Shown: positions 1 to 9,764, counted from the first letter of the stretch. The stretch: 64,000 bases of DNA from Fuerstiella sp. (GCA_014238335.1 JABABI010000031.1:1-64000), one strand, 5' to 3'. Notes: generated from the letters alone by a model not told the origin. Program-made: numbers and translations.

Positions 1-96
1 CCAGTTCGTCGTCGTCGTCCAGTTCGTCGTCGTCGTCCAGTTCGTCGTCGTCGTCGACCTCGACCTCGACCTCGACCTCGACCTCGACCTCGACCT
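1..96. repeat. Two adjoining tandem repeats (18 bp x3, 6 bp x7)
   Basis: Positions 1-54 are three perfect copies of an 18-bp unit (ccagttcgtcgtcgtcgt). Positions 55-96 are seven perfect copies of cgacct. Both units are multiples of three, so copy-number change would keep the minus-strand frame. The array may extend left of the window. Confidence 0.95.
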
Positions 97-214
97 CGTC
101 GACCATCAGTGCCGGTTCAGTCCGACCTTTGTGAAGGCCAGTCACTGACAGCTGACGGCACAATGGCTCTGCATATAAATCAACTATGGAATCCAGGAGT
201 ATTGACAACAACAT
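1..214 (-). CDS. Acidic repeat protein, N-terminal part only
   Basis: An open minus-strand frame runs off the left edge of the window. The ATG at 214 gives a hydrophobic start (MLLSILLDSIVDLY); a second in-frame ATG at 106 (MVDEVEVE) would start directly in the repeat. The body is low complexity: seven Glu-Val dipeptides, then three copies of DDDDEL, fully encoded by tandem DNA repeats. I do not recognise a family. Acidic tracts like this occur in linker or terminal regions of many proteins. The real start is undecided, and the possibility that this is a non-coding satellite is not excluded. Confidence 0.4.
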   Translation of the reverse strand, partial: MLLSILLDSIVDLYAEPLCRQLSVTGLHKGRTEPALMVDEVEVEVEVEVEVEVDDDDELDDDDELDDDDEL

Positions 215-478
215 TGTTCCAGCCCTCGATCGAGTCTTCAACAAGCCCCATTGAGTGAATTGGGGATCAATGAATTCCGATTGATAATCGGAGTGTCAAT
301 CTCTTGTCAAGCCCTTGCTGGATTTCGTTTATGGGAAATGCTGCGAATCCTTCAATTGAAGGCACAGACAAGAAACACCGCTCGGATCCGGAATTCTATT
401 TCCGCACGTGACGCGAAACAGTAGGATCAACGATTCAACGGCTTCTCAAGAACGTTTTGTGGATTTTGAACTCATTGC

Positions 479-826
479 ATGAAGTCAACCGACAGCGAAA
501 TTTTACTTGACCATACTGCATTCTGGGTAGCTACGCGCGGACGTTGTTTTGGGCCATTTGATTACCAATGGAGCCCCGACCTGAGAGGTGTTGAGCTGAC
601 ATATCAGGGCCTGAAGTTCGGCGAAATCTGTAGCCATGAAGAACTCTATGCAGATCTGGCGGAATTCAAACTGCCAATTTCCGTCTGTGAGGTCGCAGCC
701 ATCACGGCAGGAACATTGGCAGCCGGTGTGGCCGAAGGACGTTGTATCGAGCAGCGAGTGTCAAAGTTGCTGACTTTGCTGGAAAAATTCGGGTTCAGCC
801 GCTTTCGTGTACGTAACGTGCAGTGA
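479..826 (+). CDS. Small conserved hypothetical protein
   Basis: This 115-residue soluble protein has no signal peptide or membrane segment. It contains an aromatic-rich stretch (FGPFDYQWSPDL, about residues 24-35) and a helical C-terminal half ending in a basic tail (FSRFRVRNVQ). The even composition and lack of low complexity suggest a real gene. It resembles small planctomycete proteins of unknown function, but I cannot name a domain. It converges on tyrA, with 17 bases between the two stop codons. The start has no clear ribosome binding site. Confidence 0.7.
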   Translation: MKSTDSEILLDHTAFWVATRGRCFGPFDYQWSPDLRGVELTYQGLKFGEICSHEELYADLAEFKLPISVCEVAAITAGTLAAGVAEGRCIEQRVSKLLTLLEKFGFSRFRVRNVQ

Positions 827-843
827 ACACGCCGGCCTGAAAA

Positions 844-1716
844 CTACGAGTCCAGTGACGTACGGCACACAGCGGCAGTGCTCAGCAGATCTTCGATCCG
901 TGAATCGTTCTGCGCTGTCAGTGCAGTCCGAAAGTCCGCGAGCATTTGTTCGGCGGATTGGATCGCAGCAATCACCTGCTCTCGGTTTCCGGCAAGAATT
1001 TCTTTCCATAACGCGGGGCTGCCTGCCGCAATCCGGGTCGCGTCGCGGAACCCGGACCCTGTGAGTGGCAGATTCTCCGATCCGACGACCGACGTCGTCA
1101 CGGCTGCCATGACATGTGGCAGGTGGCTGGTCAGGGCAAGAATCCGGTCGTGTTCGCGTGGCGTCATCCGGGTGACGTGGCAGCCGATTCCTGACCAGAA
1201 TTCTATAGTTCGTTGAATCCTGACGTCGTCGGTTTCCAAGTGCTGCTGTGGTGTGATCACGCACACACGGCCGTCGAACAGGTCCGCCTCTGCATTTTCG
1301 AATCCACCCGTTTCACCACCCGCAATCGGATGAGCCCCCACGAACAACTGGGCGCCTTTCCGGTCCATCATGACCTGGTCACAAATGGCTGATTTCACGC
1401 TGCCGGCATCAGTGACCAGCACATCTGTGCCGGCCAAAGAAGCAATTTCACGGACCTGTGAAGCGATCATACTGACCGGCAGACAGACAACAACAACGCT
1501 CGGGCCCCGCAGCATGCTGGCTGTCACCGCTGTCGCCCAGTCGTCCAGCAAACCGACTTCTTGCGCCGCTGCCAGCCGATTTTCGGATCGACCGACGCCG
1601 GTCACTCGACAGCCAGGGTGACGCTGACGAATCGCGGCGGCAATGGAACCACCAATCAGGCCCACACCGATAATGATCACACTGTATTCATTAAATTTCC
1701 TGGAAACCTGCGCCAT
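844..1716 (-). CDS. tyrA: Prephenate dehydrogenase
   Basis: This gene encodes a NAD(P)-dependent prephenate or arogenate dehydrogenase of the tyrosine pathway. The Rossmann dinucleotide motif GVGLIGGS lies at residues 17-24, followed by a conserved HPIAGGETGG block around residue 130 that holds the family catalytic histidine. The helical C-terminal half fits the TyrA dimerisation domain. The 290-residue length is normal for a monofunctional enzyme with no chorismate mutase or ACT domain. The ATG at 1716 puts the Rossmann fold in its usual place; ATG at 1725 and TTG at 1752 are alternatives. The gene stands alone, with no aromatic pathway neighbours. Confidence 0.9.
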   Translation of the reverse strand: MAQVSRKFNEYSVIIIGVGLIGGSIAAAIRQRHPGCRVTGVGRSENRLAAAQEVGLLDDWATAVTASMLRGPSVVVVCLPVSMIASQVREIASLAGTDVLVTDAGSVKSAICDQVMMDRKGAQLFVGAHPIAGGETGGFENAEADLFDGRVCVITPQQHLETDDVRIQRTIEFWSGIGCHVTRMTPREHDRILALTSHLPHVMAAVTTSVVGSENLPLTGSGFRDATRIAAGSPALWKEILAGNREQVIAAIQSAEQMLADFRTALTAQNDSRIEDLLSTAAVCRTSLDS

Positions 1717-1863
1717 GGGCGTCATGATAGGCTGCAGCACCGTCACTCGCAAATGGTGACGCGGAACACCACGGTTTTAAGGGTGCGGGCACACAATGGC
1801 TGCCATTCGACTCCATCCACATCACATGAAACTGCAATTCCAGCTACTCAGGACTCAACGGTC

Positions 1864-3177
1864 TCAGGATGGAATTTTTGCTGCAAGGTCGTCATTCAGC
1901 AACCTGCCCACGGGGGCGCCGTCGGCGAATCTGATCGGCCGACCGATAGGGGTAATAATCTCGTCGTCCCAGCCAATTCCCATGGCATGCATGATTGTTG
2001 CATATAATTGCGGCACCGTGATCGGATCAGTGGGATTAAGCCGGGCTTTCTTGCCCTGATCCTCGCTGACATGGCTGGCGGTTTCGCCGACAACAAGACC
2101 GCTCTGAAATCCGCCACCAGCTACAACGCAGGAAAACCAGCTGGGCCAGTGATCTCGTCCACCAGCACCATTGATGCGAGGATCTCTCCCGAACTCGGAG
2201 ATACACAGCACAATGGTGGACTCCAGCAGGTCGCGCTCTCTCAATTCGGTTATCAAAGTTGCAAAGGCAGGGTCCAGGATGTCGGCCTGAGTCTTCTGGC
2301 CTTCGTGATTGTTAACATGAGTATCGAAGCCGTTCAGACACACTTCGATGGCCCGTACTCCACCTTCCACCAGACGACGTGCGATCAGGCAGCCTCGACC
2401 AAATCGTGAATCACCGTATGCTGTCTGAGCTGCAGACGGTTCCTCATCCAATTCGAAGGCCTTGATCTGATCCGACGACATCATCTTCAGGGCTCGCTGA
2501 ATATTGTCCTGGTGCAGAGTTTCCTTTTCTGCAGTTGGACGTCCTTTTGTAAACTGTCGCGACAGCAGATCGAGACCTGTCCTGCGAAGAGCCATCCGGC
2601 TGTCAGAAACGCCAGCCTTCAGATTGATCAGCGACCGGCCCGGATCGAATACCCGAAACGCATCCCATTCGTTTCCAAGGTAACCACCACGGGGAAAGAA
2701 ATTATCGCCGCCCAGGGAAACATGCTGTGGAATTTCGACGTTTAAATCGGGCAACTCGTGAGCGACGATCGCCCCCAACGACGGGTAGACCAGAGTTGGC
2801 TCAAGACGATATCCCGTCTTGACGTAAAATGCACCGCGAGCGTGATCTCCTTCCCGTGAAGTCAAAGACCGAATCAATGTAGCGTTGTGCATCTGTTCCG
2901 CCGACTGTGGCAGGAACTCTGATATCTGCAGGCCTTTTCGACTGGTGGGAATTGACTTCACCAGACCTCCGGTCGGAGTTCCCGGATGTGGATCCCAGGT
3001 CTCCAGCTGACTCATTCCGCCGTTCATCCACAACGTAATCAGTGACTTGGGACGTTCTGTGCTGCGTCTGGCGGCAGCTTGCGCTGACATAGCGGGCACA
3101 GAAATCGAAAGGCCACAAGCAGTCATCGTTCGGAGCACATCGCGACGACTGCATGCGTTCCCATTACGAGTTTTCAT
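1864..3177 (-). CDS. DUF1501 family protein, exported
   Basis: This 437-residue protein belongs to DUF1501, a family related to the alkaline-phosphatase/sulfatase fold and greatly expanded in planctomycetes; its function is not established. The N-terminus has a Tat-like signal (CSRRDVLRT followed by a hydrophobic stretch to AQAA). Family motifs are LWMNGGMSQLETWDPHPG near the start, a central FDTHVNNHEG block, and a GGRDHWPSW block near the C-terminus that probably binds metal. It lies 145 bp downstream of the DUF1549/DUF1553 gene on the same strand, the usual pairing, which suggests a joint role in degrading exported substrates. Confidence 0.92.
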   Translation of the reverse strand: MKTRNGNACSRRDVLRTMTACGLSISVPAMSAQAAARRSTERPKSLITLWMNGGMSQLETWDPHPGTPTGGLVKSIPTSRKGLQISEFLPQSAEQMHNATLIRSLTSREGDHARGAFYVKTGYRLEPTLVYPSLGAIVAHELPDLNVEIPQHVSLGGDNFFPRGGYLGNEWDAFRVFDPGRSLINLKAGVSDSRMALRRTGLDLLSRQFTKGRPTAEKETLHQDNIQRALKMMSSDQIKAFELDEEPSAAQTAYGDSRFGRGCLIARRLVEGGVRAIEVCLNGFDTHVNNHEGQKTQADILDPAFATLITELRERDLLESTIVLCISEFGRDPRINGAGGRDHWPSWFSCVVAGGGFQSGLVVGETASHVSEDQGKKARLNPTDPITVPQLYATIMHAMGIGWDDEIITPIGRPIRFADGAPVGRLLNDDLAAKIPS

Positions 3178-3322
3178 CTCATCGTCTTTCCAGTTTTAGT
3201 CTTCAAGGCTCGACCTGAAGTCGCAGACCGTATCACCAGCATGTCGCTTAAGCTCAGATCGTCTCAATCCCGAATTTTCCGGTAAAGGGACGGGAACAAC
3301 CGCCAATCCACATACCGCGGCT

Positions 3323-5008
3323 TCATTTGTTCCAAGAAAAATCCGGACTGTTGAACAGTACCCAGTACATATCGCGAACGACCTGATGACGGGGACGCGC
3401 AACGTCAACAGCAGTATCGACGCCGTCTTCGACATTCTGGTCCGTATTCGTATCCGACTTTTCGGCGCCCTGTAGTTGCAGCACAAAGAAGTCGCGTTCC
3501 TCATCATTAGGCATTCGCGTCAGACATGCCAGAAAACAATTTTGGACAACTGACTCATCGTCGCCGGAATGTCGCATGATCTGACCAGCTGCTGAAAACG
3601 TCCCGGTCTCAGTGAACCCTCGCGTAAATCTCCCGTTCATTCGCAGCAATGCCTGAGGAATCGTCCCGCTCTGCTGCAGCAGTTCGTCATCCGCCGCATC
3701 GCCATATTCCTTCAGAAAGTCGTTTTCGTTCGTCAATTTTCCAAAACGAACGAACAGGTGCGACGCCTGATCGGTCGTACGAATGCGCCCCGCCTGGTAC
3801 ATCGATCCAATCATCTGCTCAGGGCGCAGGCGAACCAGAGGAAATACGGCCCACTCACGACTCATATGGGAGTACAGATCTTCGTCGGCCCAGGAGACGT
3901 CAGACCTCAGCCGAAAGGCATCGGATAAGGCGATTGTTCGAATCAGAAACTTCAGACTGCCGTTGTGACGACGGAATTCGCGGCCAACGACGTCCAGCAG
4001 ATCGTCAACATCTTCGTCCGGGTGTGCGAGATCATCGACCGGATCGTGCCATGCCCGTCCGAACAGCAGCCCCCAGATTCGGTTTGAGATCGCTCGTTCA
4101 AAACGTCGGTTGTCCGGGTGCACAACCCAGGCCGCCAGCTGCTGTCGGCGAGAACCTGAAACGTCAGACCACTCTTCGTTAAAAGGTACATGAGGTTCAA
4201 CCAAACGTCCTTCTTCTTCGCCCGGGTCAATAACTCTGTAGACCGTCGGCTCTCCCTGTTCGGTCGGTCGATCGATCACGCCACCAGGTGTCACTCGAGC
4301 CTGACCGTAGAAAGCCGCAAGTCCTTCGAAGTCCTGCTGCTTCCAGCTGTCGAACGGATGATCGTGGCACTGAGCACAATCGATGCGCTGCCCCAGAAAG
4401 GCACGCACCGTGCGGCCTGCCAGTTCATTTTCGTCAAGACCTTCGCCACCAATAAAAGCCGCTGTGATGAAGTTGGAAGCAGCCTCACTGGTCCACAATC
4501 CGTCTGCTGCAATCAAATCGGCGGCCATTTCGTGCCACGGACGGTCCATCGCCAATTGGTCACTCAACCAGTCTCGCAACCGGTCTCGCCGAAAGATGAT
4601 GAACTGTCCCGGATCCACTCCGGTCAGAACGCGTTCGATCCGATCCGCAAAATACGTTGAAAATCTGGAATCTTCCAGCATCCGCAATAACCAGCGTTCG
4701 ATGCGATCCGTGGATGTATCCGCTTTGAATGCCGTCACCTCTTCCAGCGACGGAATCGTGCCGTGCAAAGCCAGTGACAGGCGTCGATACACTGTCAGGT
4801 CATCTGCCAGTTCCGCAGGTTCAAGACCTTCGTCGCTCCAACCTTTGCGCAACCACTGATTGACGACTGATACCGATTCATCGATCCGTTCTTCCGACAC
4901 CAATGCGGGGGGCAAAGAAGTGAGCGGCGCAATTTCTCCGGCTTTGACGACAAGCAACAGCAAAGCGACAACAGCAACGGTACAGAAAATAACGGCGAAC
5001 GGCTTCAT
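3323..5008 (-). CDS. DUF1549/DUF1553 protein, short form
   Basis: The 561-residue protein carries a DUF1549 region with the hallmark CAQCHDHPFDSWKQ near residue 215, and a DUF1553 C-terminal region ending in a typical MYWVLFNSPDF tail. An N-terminal hydrophobic segment (residues 5-21) should anchor or export it. Many planctomycete relatives are 800-1100 residues and carry an extra cytochrome-c-like or LamG domain; these are absent here, so this is a minimal version. The CxxCH motif could bind heme, but this is not proven for the family. It is first in a two-gene unit with the DUF1501 gene. Confidence 0.9.
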   Translation of the reverse strand: MKPFAVIFCTVAVVALLLLVVKAGEIAPLTSLPPALVSEERIDESVSVVNQWLRKGWSDEGLEPAELADDLTVYRRLSLALHGTIPSLEEVTAFKADTSTDRIERWLLRMLEDSRFSTYFADRIERVLTGVDPGQFIIFRRDRLRDWLSDQLAMDRPWHEMAADLIAADGLWTSEAASNFITAAFIGGEGLDENELAGRTVRAFLGQRIDCAQCHDHPFDSWKQQDFEGLAAFYGQARVTPGGVIDRPTEQGEPTVYRVIDPGEEEGRLVEPHVPFNEEWSDVSGSRRQQLAAWVVHPDNRRFERAISNRIWGLLFGRAWHDPVDDLAHPDEDVDDLLDVVGREFRRHNGSLKFLIRTIALSDAFRLRSDVSWADEDLYSHMSREWAVFPLVRLRPEQMIGSMYQAGRIRTTDQASHLFVRFGKLTNENDFLKEYGDAADDELLQQSGTIPQALLRMNGRFTRGFTETGTFSAAGQIMRHSGDDESVVQNCFLACLTRMPNDEERDFFVLQLQGAEKSDTNTDQNVEDGVDTAVDVARPRHQVVRDMYWVLFNSPDFSWNK

Positions 5009-5437
5009 CGAAACGTGCCTCTGTGCTGGATTGTATCACTCACGGACCATTCGAATGCTCGACTTACCCCTGAGACGAATTAAACGGGACCAACGGCATG
5101 AAACTAATTCGGGCCGCAAATATTCATAAAACGGCAGCAGGCAGGCGTCTGCTGCGAGCCTCCGACTAACGCGATTGTGGACGTAAAATAAAAGGATCAC
5201 TGAGCAACTAAGAATACGTTATCGCCATCACTCAAACGTCACAAATATGGGGAATTCGCAGTAAACGATCGTTTCCTGGCATATGTTTCCAGGATTCGTC
5301 ACATTACAACGAACGCCACCGGGCAATACTTCAGGAGCCACCAGCATTCTCCCGCGTCGTCCTGTTTGGCGGTCCGATGCGCAGTTGCAGCCACTTTCTG
5401 TTGTGCCCAGTTTCTTGTGTTGTCGAAAGAACGTCCC
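5009..5437. other. Divergent intergenic region
   Basis: This 429-bp gap separates two divergent genes and should hold both promoters. I see no supported reading frame. The one visible structure is a GCAGCAG/CTGCTGC inverted repeat (5134-5155, 8-base loop) with no T-tract. Confidence 0.5.
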
Positions 5438-6697
5438 ATGGGCACCTCTTCACCGGAGGCCGAAAATTCGCTGAAAAGCCACGGATCGTTGGCCAGCGAC
5501 GTCGATGTCCCGGTGGCAGAAGACGTCGTCGACAACGCTGCCTTAATGATGCCGCTGGGGCCTGGCGAGTTTCCTGGTGTGCGCAAACCATTCCGCAGTC
5601 TGTGCTGGCTGTTTCACGTTCTTCTGGGCATCGGCTTTCTGTTACCGCTGATGGCGGGGTTGGCGGCAATTCCCGGACTCAGCCTGCTGGCTCTGGGCGT
5701 TATGCTTGCAGCTCAGACGCAGGTAGCACAGAGTGGCCACCTGCGAGACGGGTTTCCGTTGTTGTCTGTTTCCACACGGATCGGCACAATTGGATTGATG
5801 GTGCTGCTGTTTCTGGCGCCAATCATCATGGTGTCGTCAGTTGCTGGGGACCAGCAGGTCGTTTCTCGGCTCTCCGGAATTCCGAGCAGCGGTTTGAGCA
5901 CATTTACGTTGGTGCTGCAGGTTGTTATTTTTTCGCACCTGTTGCTGGCGATTGCCAACGGTGGTTCATTCGCGTGTTTTCTCAGGCCGATTCGCAACAT
6001 TCGACAATTGCGCAAACGTATACGATCTGGAGAATTTGCTCCCGCAGTGAATCTGTGGGCGGAACGTCTGGCAACGATCTCTCAACCGTGGCATCACTTC
6101 GTGCTGGCCATAAAAGCCGTGGGCGGCGCTCTGTGCTGGTTGACCATTCCAACGGTACTGCTGGGTATGTCGTCCACTTCGCCGCACGAGGATCCGGGCC
6201 TGCCTGGGTTCCTTTCCTTCGTTGGCGGAGCATTGATGATTCCCGTAGCCGCCTGGCTGCCTCTGTTACAGGTGCACCAGGCCACAACCGGTCGTTTTAG
6301 AGCCATCTTCGAGGTGCGCGTTGTGCGCGAGATCATCAGTCGAGTCCCGATTCGATGGGCCATCGCCACCATCCTGTTGTATGCGCTTGCGATACCTTTA
6401 TATCTGTCCAAGGTTGTACTGCCCCCCGCTGACGCTTACTGGCTGTTCACGCCATTGTTCATTCTGGTGATTTATCCCACTCGGCTTCTGATCGGCTGGG
6501 TCTATGGAACGGGCCTGAAAAAGGAACACCGTGCCAGTCGACTGGTCCGCTGGCCGACCAAGGTCTTTATGGTTCCACTGCTGGGACTGTACAGCTTGAT
6601 TCTGTTTACCGTCCCGCTGATCAGTGAAGCCGGCCCCAAAGCGATGTTTGAGAACCATGCCTTCCTGCTGCCGGTTCCCAGTGGAGATTTCCAGTAG
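5438..6697 (+). CDS. Multi-pass inner membrane protein of unknown function
   Basis: The 419-residue protein has an acidic soluble N-terminus of about 55 residues and then roughly eight hydrophobic segments (for example LLGIGFLLPLMAGLAAI, IGLMVLLFLAPIIMV, AIATILLYALAIPLYL). A basic cytoplasmic-type loop (RQLRKRIRSGEF) lies near the middle. I do not recognise the family; the pattern resembles planctomycete DUF4013-type membrane proteins, but that is only an impression. The ATG at 5438 is chosen because the longer frame upstream lacks membrane character. It is followed 49 bp later by a second membrane protein, so the two probably form an operon. Confidence 0.75.
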   Translation: MGTSSPEAENSLKSHGSLASDVDVPVAEDVVDNAALMMPLGPGEFPGVRKPFRSLCWLFHVLLGIGFLLPLMAGLAAIPGLSLLALGVMLAAQTQVAQSGHLRDGFPLLSVSTRIGTIGLMVLLFLAPIIMVSSVAGDQQVVSRLSGIPSSGLSTFTLVLQVVIFSHLLLAIANGGSFACFLRPIRNIRQLRKRIRSGEFAPAVNLWAERLATISQPWHHFVLAIKAVGGALCWLTIPTVLLGMSSTSPHEDPGLPGFLSFVGGALMIPVAAWLPLLQVHQATTGRFRAIFEVRVVREIISRVPIRWAIATILLYALAIPLYLSKVVLPPADAYWLFTPLFILVIYPTRLLIGWVYGTGLKKEHRASRLVRWPTKVFMVPLLGLYSLILFTVPLISEAGPKAMFENHAFLLPVPSGDFQ

Positions 6698-6746
6698 GTC
6701 CGGTCAAGTCCGCAGTCGGCAGCATGAGCCACAGAAGTATAAATTT

Positions 6747-7943
6747 ATGCGAACACAGTCGCACTACAAATTATCCATCTTGATTGCCTGCGGAATACTC
6801 CTGCCGGCCACAGCGATTTCTTCAAGGGCTCAGGAACTGTCCTCGGACGAAGTCGGGTCGCACCAGTCGTCACGGCAATTCTCAGCAGCAGACGTTGTCG
6901 GAGCTCAGCAATTTGGTGAAACGCTGGGAGTAGCGGACTGGCTGGGGCCGCTCGCACCGGTCGCGTTGTCTCCGTTTTTCGGAATCGCCTGCCTATCGGG
7001 AATGGCACTTTACGGACAGGGCTGGATTGCCGCAGACAATGCGTTTCTGGGAGAAGGATCTCCACTTAACAACAGCGGCGTCTTCTGGACATTCCTGATA
7101 CTGACGTTGATCACGTCTGTTCCTCGACTGACAAAAGTCAGTAAACCTTTTGCACAGGCTATTGATCAGGTCGAAACATGGGCTGGTATCATCACAATGT
7201 TGACTCTGAGATTCATGATTCGTGCCGAAACGCCAGACGTCGCCGAAATGGCCGTCATACAAATGGGCTTTGTGTCATTCAGCGTTGATTCATTGCTGAT
7301 GATCGCCGCGATAATCAATATTGTGGTGATCAATACGGTCCGATTCCTTTTTGAGGTGCTGATCTGGATCACCCCAATCCCAACAGTCGACGCGATTTTT
7401 GAGGTGGCCAACAAGACTGTGTGTGCAGCGTTGATGGTCGTTTACGGCTTCAGTCCGACAGTGGCAACGGTGGTCAATCTTGCTGTTTTTGCAGTCGCGC
7501 TGGTGCTCTTTGGCTGGGCGTATCGCCGCCAGATTTTCTTCCGCGCGATTCTGCTGGACGCTGTGTGGGCCTTTTGTGCTCCGCCTAAAACGGTCTCAGA
7601 GAAACCACTCCTCGTGTTTCCCGTGTCAGCGATCGGACCAGTGCCAGCTCGCGCTCGGTGCACACTGGACAGGGCCGGCACCGGCTGGACTCTGAGGCAC
7701 GATCGACTGTTTCGCAAAGATCTTGTGCTGGACATCTCAGGCGACGACTGCTCCGCAGAACTGCGCCCCGGGTTCATCACAAACTGTGTGCGACTTCGAG
7801 GCGCAACTGTTGCGAACCTGACGTTCAGCCGCTGGTACAAAGGTCTGCTGCCGGAACTTGCCGCCTCGCTGGAAATCACGCTGAACCAAACAGATACAGC
7901 AACCATCAGGACCAGCGAGGACCTTAAGGCGGAACTCGCGTAG
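6747..7943 (+). CDS. Membrane protein, DUF4126-like
   Basis: The 398-residue protein starts with a signal peptide (LSILIACGILLPATAISSRAQ), a periplasmic linker, and then about five membrane segments. The block from LSPFFGIACLSGMALYGQGW to the NNSGVFWTFLILTLI helix and its charged loop resembles DUF4126 membrane proteins. The last 120 residues are soluble, with two cysteines (DCSAEL, NCVRLRG). The ATG at 6747 is preferred because the signal peptide follows directly; the frame upstream overlaps the previous gene. Function unknown. Its position suggests it works with the preceding membrane protein. Confidence 0.7.
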   Translation: MRTQSHYKLSILIACGILLPATAISSRAQELSSDEVGSHQSSRQFSAADVVGAQQFGETLGVADWLGPLAPVALSPFFGIACLSGMALYGQGWIAADNAFLGEGSPLNNSGVFWTFLILTLITSVPRLTKVSKPFAQAIDQVETWAGIITMLTLRFMIRAETPDVAEMAVIQMGFVSFSVDSLLMIAAIINIVVINTVRFLFEVLIWITPIPTVDAIFEVANKTVCAALMVVYGFSPTVATVVNLAVFAVALVLFGWAYRRQIFFRAILLDAVWAFCAPPKTVSEKPLLVFPVSAIGPVPARARCTLDRAGTGWTLRHDRLFRKDLVLDISGDDCSAELRPGFITNCVRLRGATVANLTFSRWYKGLLPELAASLEITLNQTDTATIRTSEDLKAELA

Positions 7944-8112
7944 GGCAATATCACGCGGAAAGGCAACGGTGGCACCCTACCGGTGTCGAACAGATCATCT
8001 CAGTTCCGTGCTGTTTGTTTCATTGGTTGTTCTACCAAATTGGCATTCTTTGCTGCTGACGTTATGCTCGGCGCTTTCTGTTTCCCCTGAACTGCTGCGA
8101 GCACCCTGAGCA

Positions 8113-8874
8113 ATGACATTCAACTCACTTCGCCCGTTCGTCCTGTGTCTGCTCTTTGCGTTCGCCAACATGGTTACATCTGCCGAAGTCCCTCCCTCGG
8201 CGAAAACTCTGAAGGTGTTGATTGTTACCGGGGGATGCTGTCACGATTACTCTTTCCAGACGAAGGCGCTGCAGGATGCCGCGGCAGCACGAAATATCAG
8301 CGTCGACTGGACAATCGTGAATGAGGGCGGCAAAGGCACTTCAGCGCAGATCGACTTGTACAAAAACAAGAACTGGGCCAGAGAATTCGACGTGGTGATC
8401 CACAACGAATGCTTCGCGAAGACCACCAACGAAGACTACATTCGCAGCATCACAAAGCCCCATTTCGAAGGCACGAATGCGGTCGTGATTCACTGTGCGA
8501 TGCACACTTACCGGGATACAAAGATTGATGACTGGCGACAAATGCTCGGCGTGACAAGTCGCCGACACGAGCACAAAAGCAACTACCTGGTCAAGAATGC
8601 CAAACCCGATCACCCTGCCATGAAGGACTTTCCAAAGGAATGGACCACTCCGAACGACGAACTGTACGTCATCGAAAAGGTATGGCCGAACACGGAAGTT
8701 CTGGCAACTTCTGTCAGTGAAAAAACGGGGGACCTGCACCCGGTGATCTGGGCTCACGAGTACGGCAAGTCACGAGTTTTCGGCACAACGTACGGTCACG
8801 CCAATGAAACGTTCGAAGACAAAGTTTTCCTGGACGTGGTCATCAATGGCTTACAGTGGGCGGCGGGGTCATAG
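8113..8874 (+). CDS. ThuA domain protein, exported
   Basis: This 253-residue protein has an N-terminal signal peptide (FVLCLLFAFANMVTSAE) and a ThuA/glutamine-amidotransferase-like fold. Visible landmarks are LIVTGGCCHDYSFQ after the signal, a central DVVIHNECFAK strand, the GTNAVVIHCAMHTYR segment, and the C-terminal VFGTTYGHANE block typical of ThuA domains. ThuA proteins are linked to trehalose utilisation in rhizobia, but in planctomycetes they are a large exported family of unknown substrate, often next to dehydrogenases and DUF1501 genes. The gene is monocistronic and converges on the lipoprotein gene that follows. Confidence 0.9.
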   Translation: MTFNSLRPFVLCLLFAFANMVTSAEVPPSAKTLKVLIVTGGCCHDYSFQTKALQDAAAARNISVDWTIVNEGGKGTSAQIDLYKNKNWAREFDVVIHNECFAKTTNEDYIRSITKPHFEGTNAVVIHCAMHTYRDTKIDDWRQMLGVTSRRHEHKSNYLVKNAKPDHPAMKDFPKEWTTPNDELYVIEKVWPNTEVLATSVSEKTGDLHPVIWAHEYGKSRVFGTTYGHANETFEDKVFLDVVINGLQWAAGS

Positions 8875-8951
8875 CGATCGGTGAATACACCAGAGGCACT
8901 GCCCCGTGTCGGGGTTACTTTCGTCCGGTCGGCAGCTCCAGTTCAGCCCCG

Positions 8952-9764
8952 CTACTCTTCCTTCACTTCCTCGTGTGACGCTGGAACAACTTTCTGTACT
9001 TGTTCCGCTTCTGCCGTGGCATTCGCCAGTTGCTGTTCCAGCACGGCCGGATGTGTGAATTGATGAGAGTCAGCTATAGTCAATGGCGTCGGGCGGGCGT
9101 CGAGAGACCTCTGCCGGCGGCTTTTGAACAACGGCACTTTGAGATCGGCAAAACGCACGCCATCGTAAATCGAACCTCGCTGCAGAGGCCCGGCACCCAT
9201 CACCCATGTATCTTTGGCATCACTTTTCGAAATCGCAGAACCGGATTGCCAGACGGGCATTCCGGTTTCCCGGTGATATGCAAACACGACGATCTTCGAC
9301 GTGGACAGCGCCGAATTCCGTTTGCCGATACTGATTTCCGGAATGGCGGGCACGGGCAGACTTGAGACGACGGACGCTGCCTTGCTGATCGCGGTGCTGG
9401 CCGGCAGCCCGTAGGTAACTTCCAGCGAATCTGTGCCAAGCGCGCCAACGCGAGCTTCCAGAACGTAGTCGGCTTCCGACTTGCTTTCCCGAATCAGACA
9501 GCCGGATGTCGTGAGCTTATGTCGCAGCGCGCTGACGATGTAGCCTGAGTTAACAAACAGCACACCCTTTACAGGCTGGATATACGTCGTATCAAGAAAC
9601 ACCTTTCTTCCGGCCAGCACTGCGAAATCCAGTTGATCCACGGTGCGGTCGACGGAGTCGGACAACAGCAGTTGTTCAGTGCCCGTGCGCATCTGGGTTG
9701 TGCCACAACCTGCGACGATCAGCAGGAGGGTCAGAAGGAAGGATTGACGAGTGTCAGGACGCAT
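8952..9764 (-). CDS. Lipoprotein of unknown function
   Basis: The 270-residue product has a good lipoprotein signal: a hydrophobic stretch ending in LIVAGC, so Cys20 would be lipidated. The mature part has a beta-rich region (KVFLDTTYIQPVKGVLFVNSGY, residues about 54-75), a repeated Ser/Ala segment, and a final acidic, helical tail (EQQLANATAEAEQ). It looks like a conserved planctomycete outer-membrane or periplasmic lipoprotein, possibly the DUF6655 group, which I cannot confirm. The ATG at 9764 lies 308 bp from the divergent DUF1501 gene. Confidence 0.75.
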   Translation of the reverse strand: MRPDTRQSFLLTLLLIVAGCGTTQMRTGTEQLLLSDSVDRTVDQLDFAVLAGRKVFLDTTYIQPVKGVLFVNSGYIVSALRHKLTTSGCLIRESKSEADYVLEARVGALGTDSLEVTYGLPASTAISKAASVVSSLPVPAIPEISIGKRNSALSTSKIVVFAYHRETGMPVWQSGSAISKSDAKDTWVMGAGPLQRGSIYDGVRFADLKVPLFKSRRQRSLDARPTPLTIADSHQFTHPAVLEQQLANATAEAEQVQKVVPASHEEVKEE

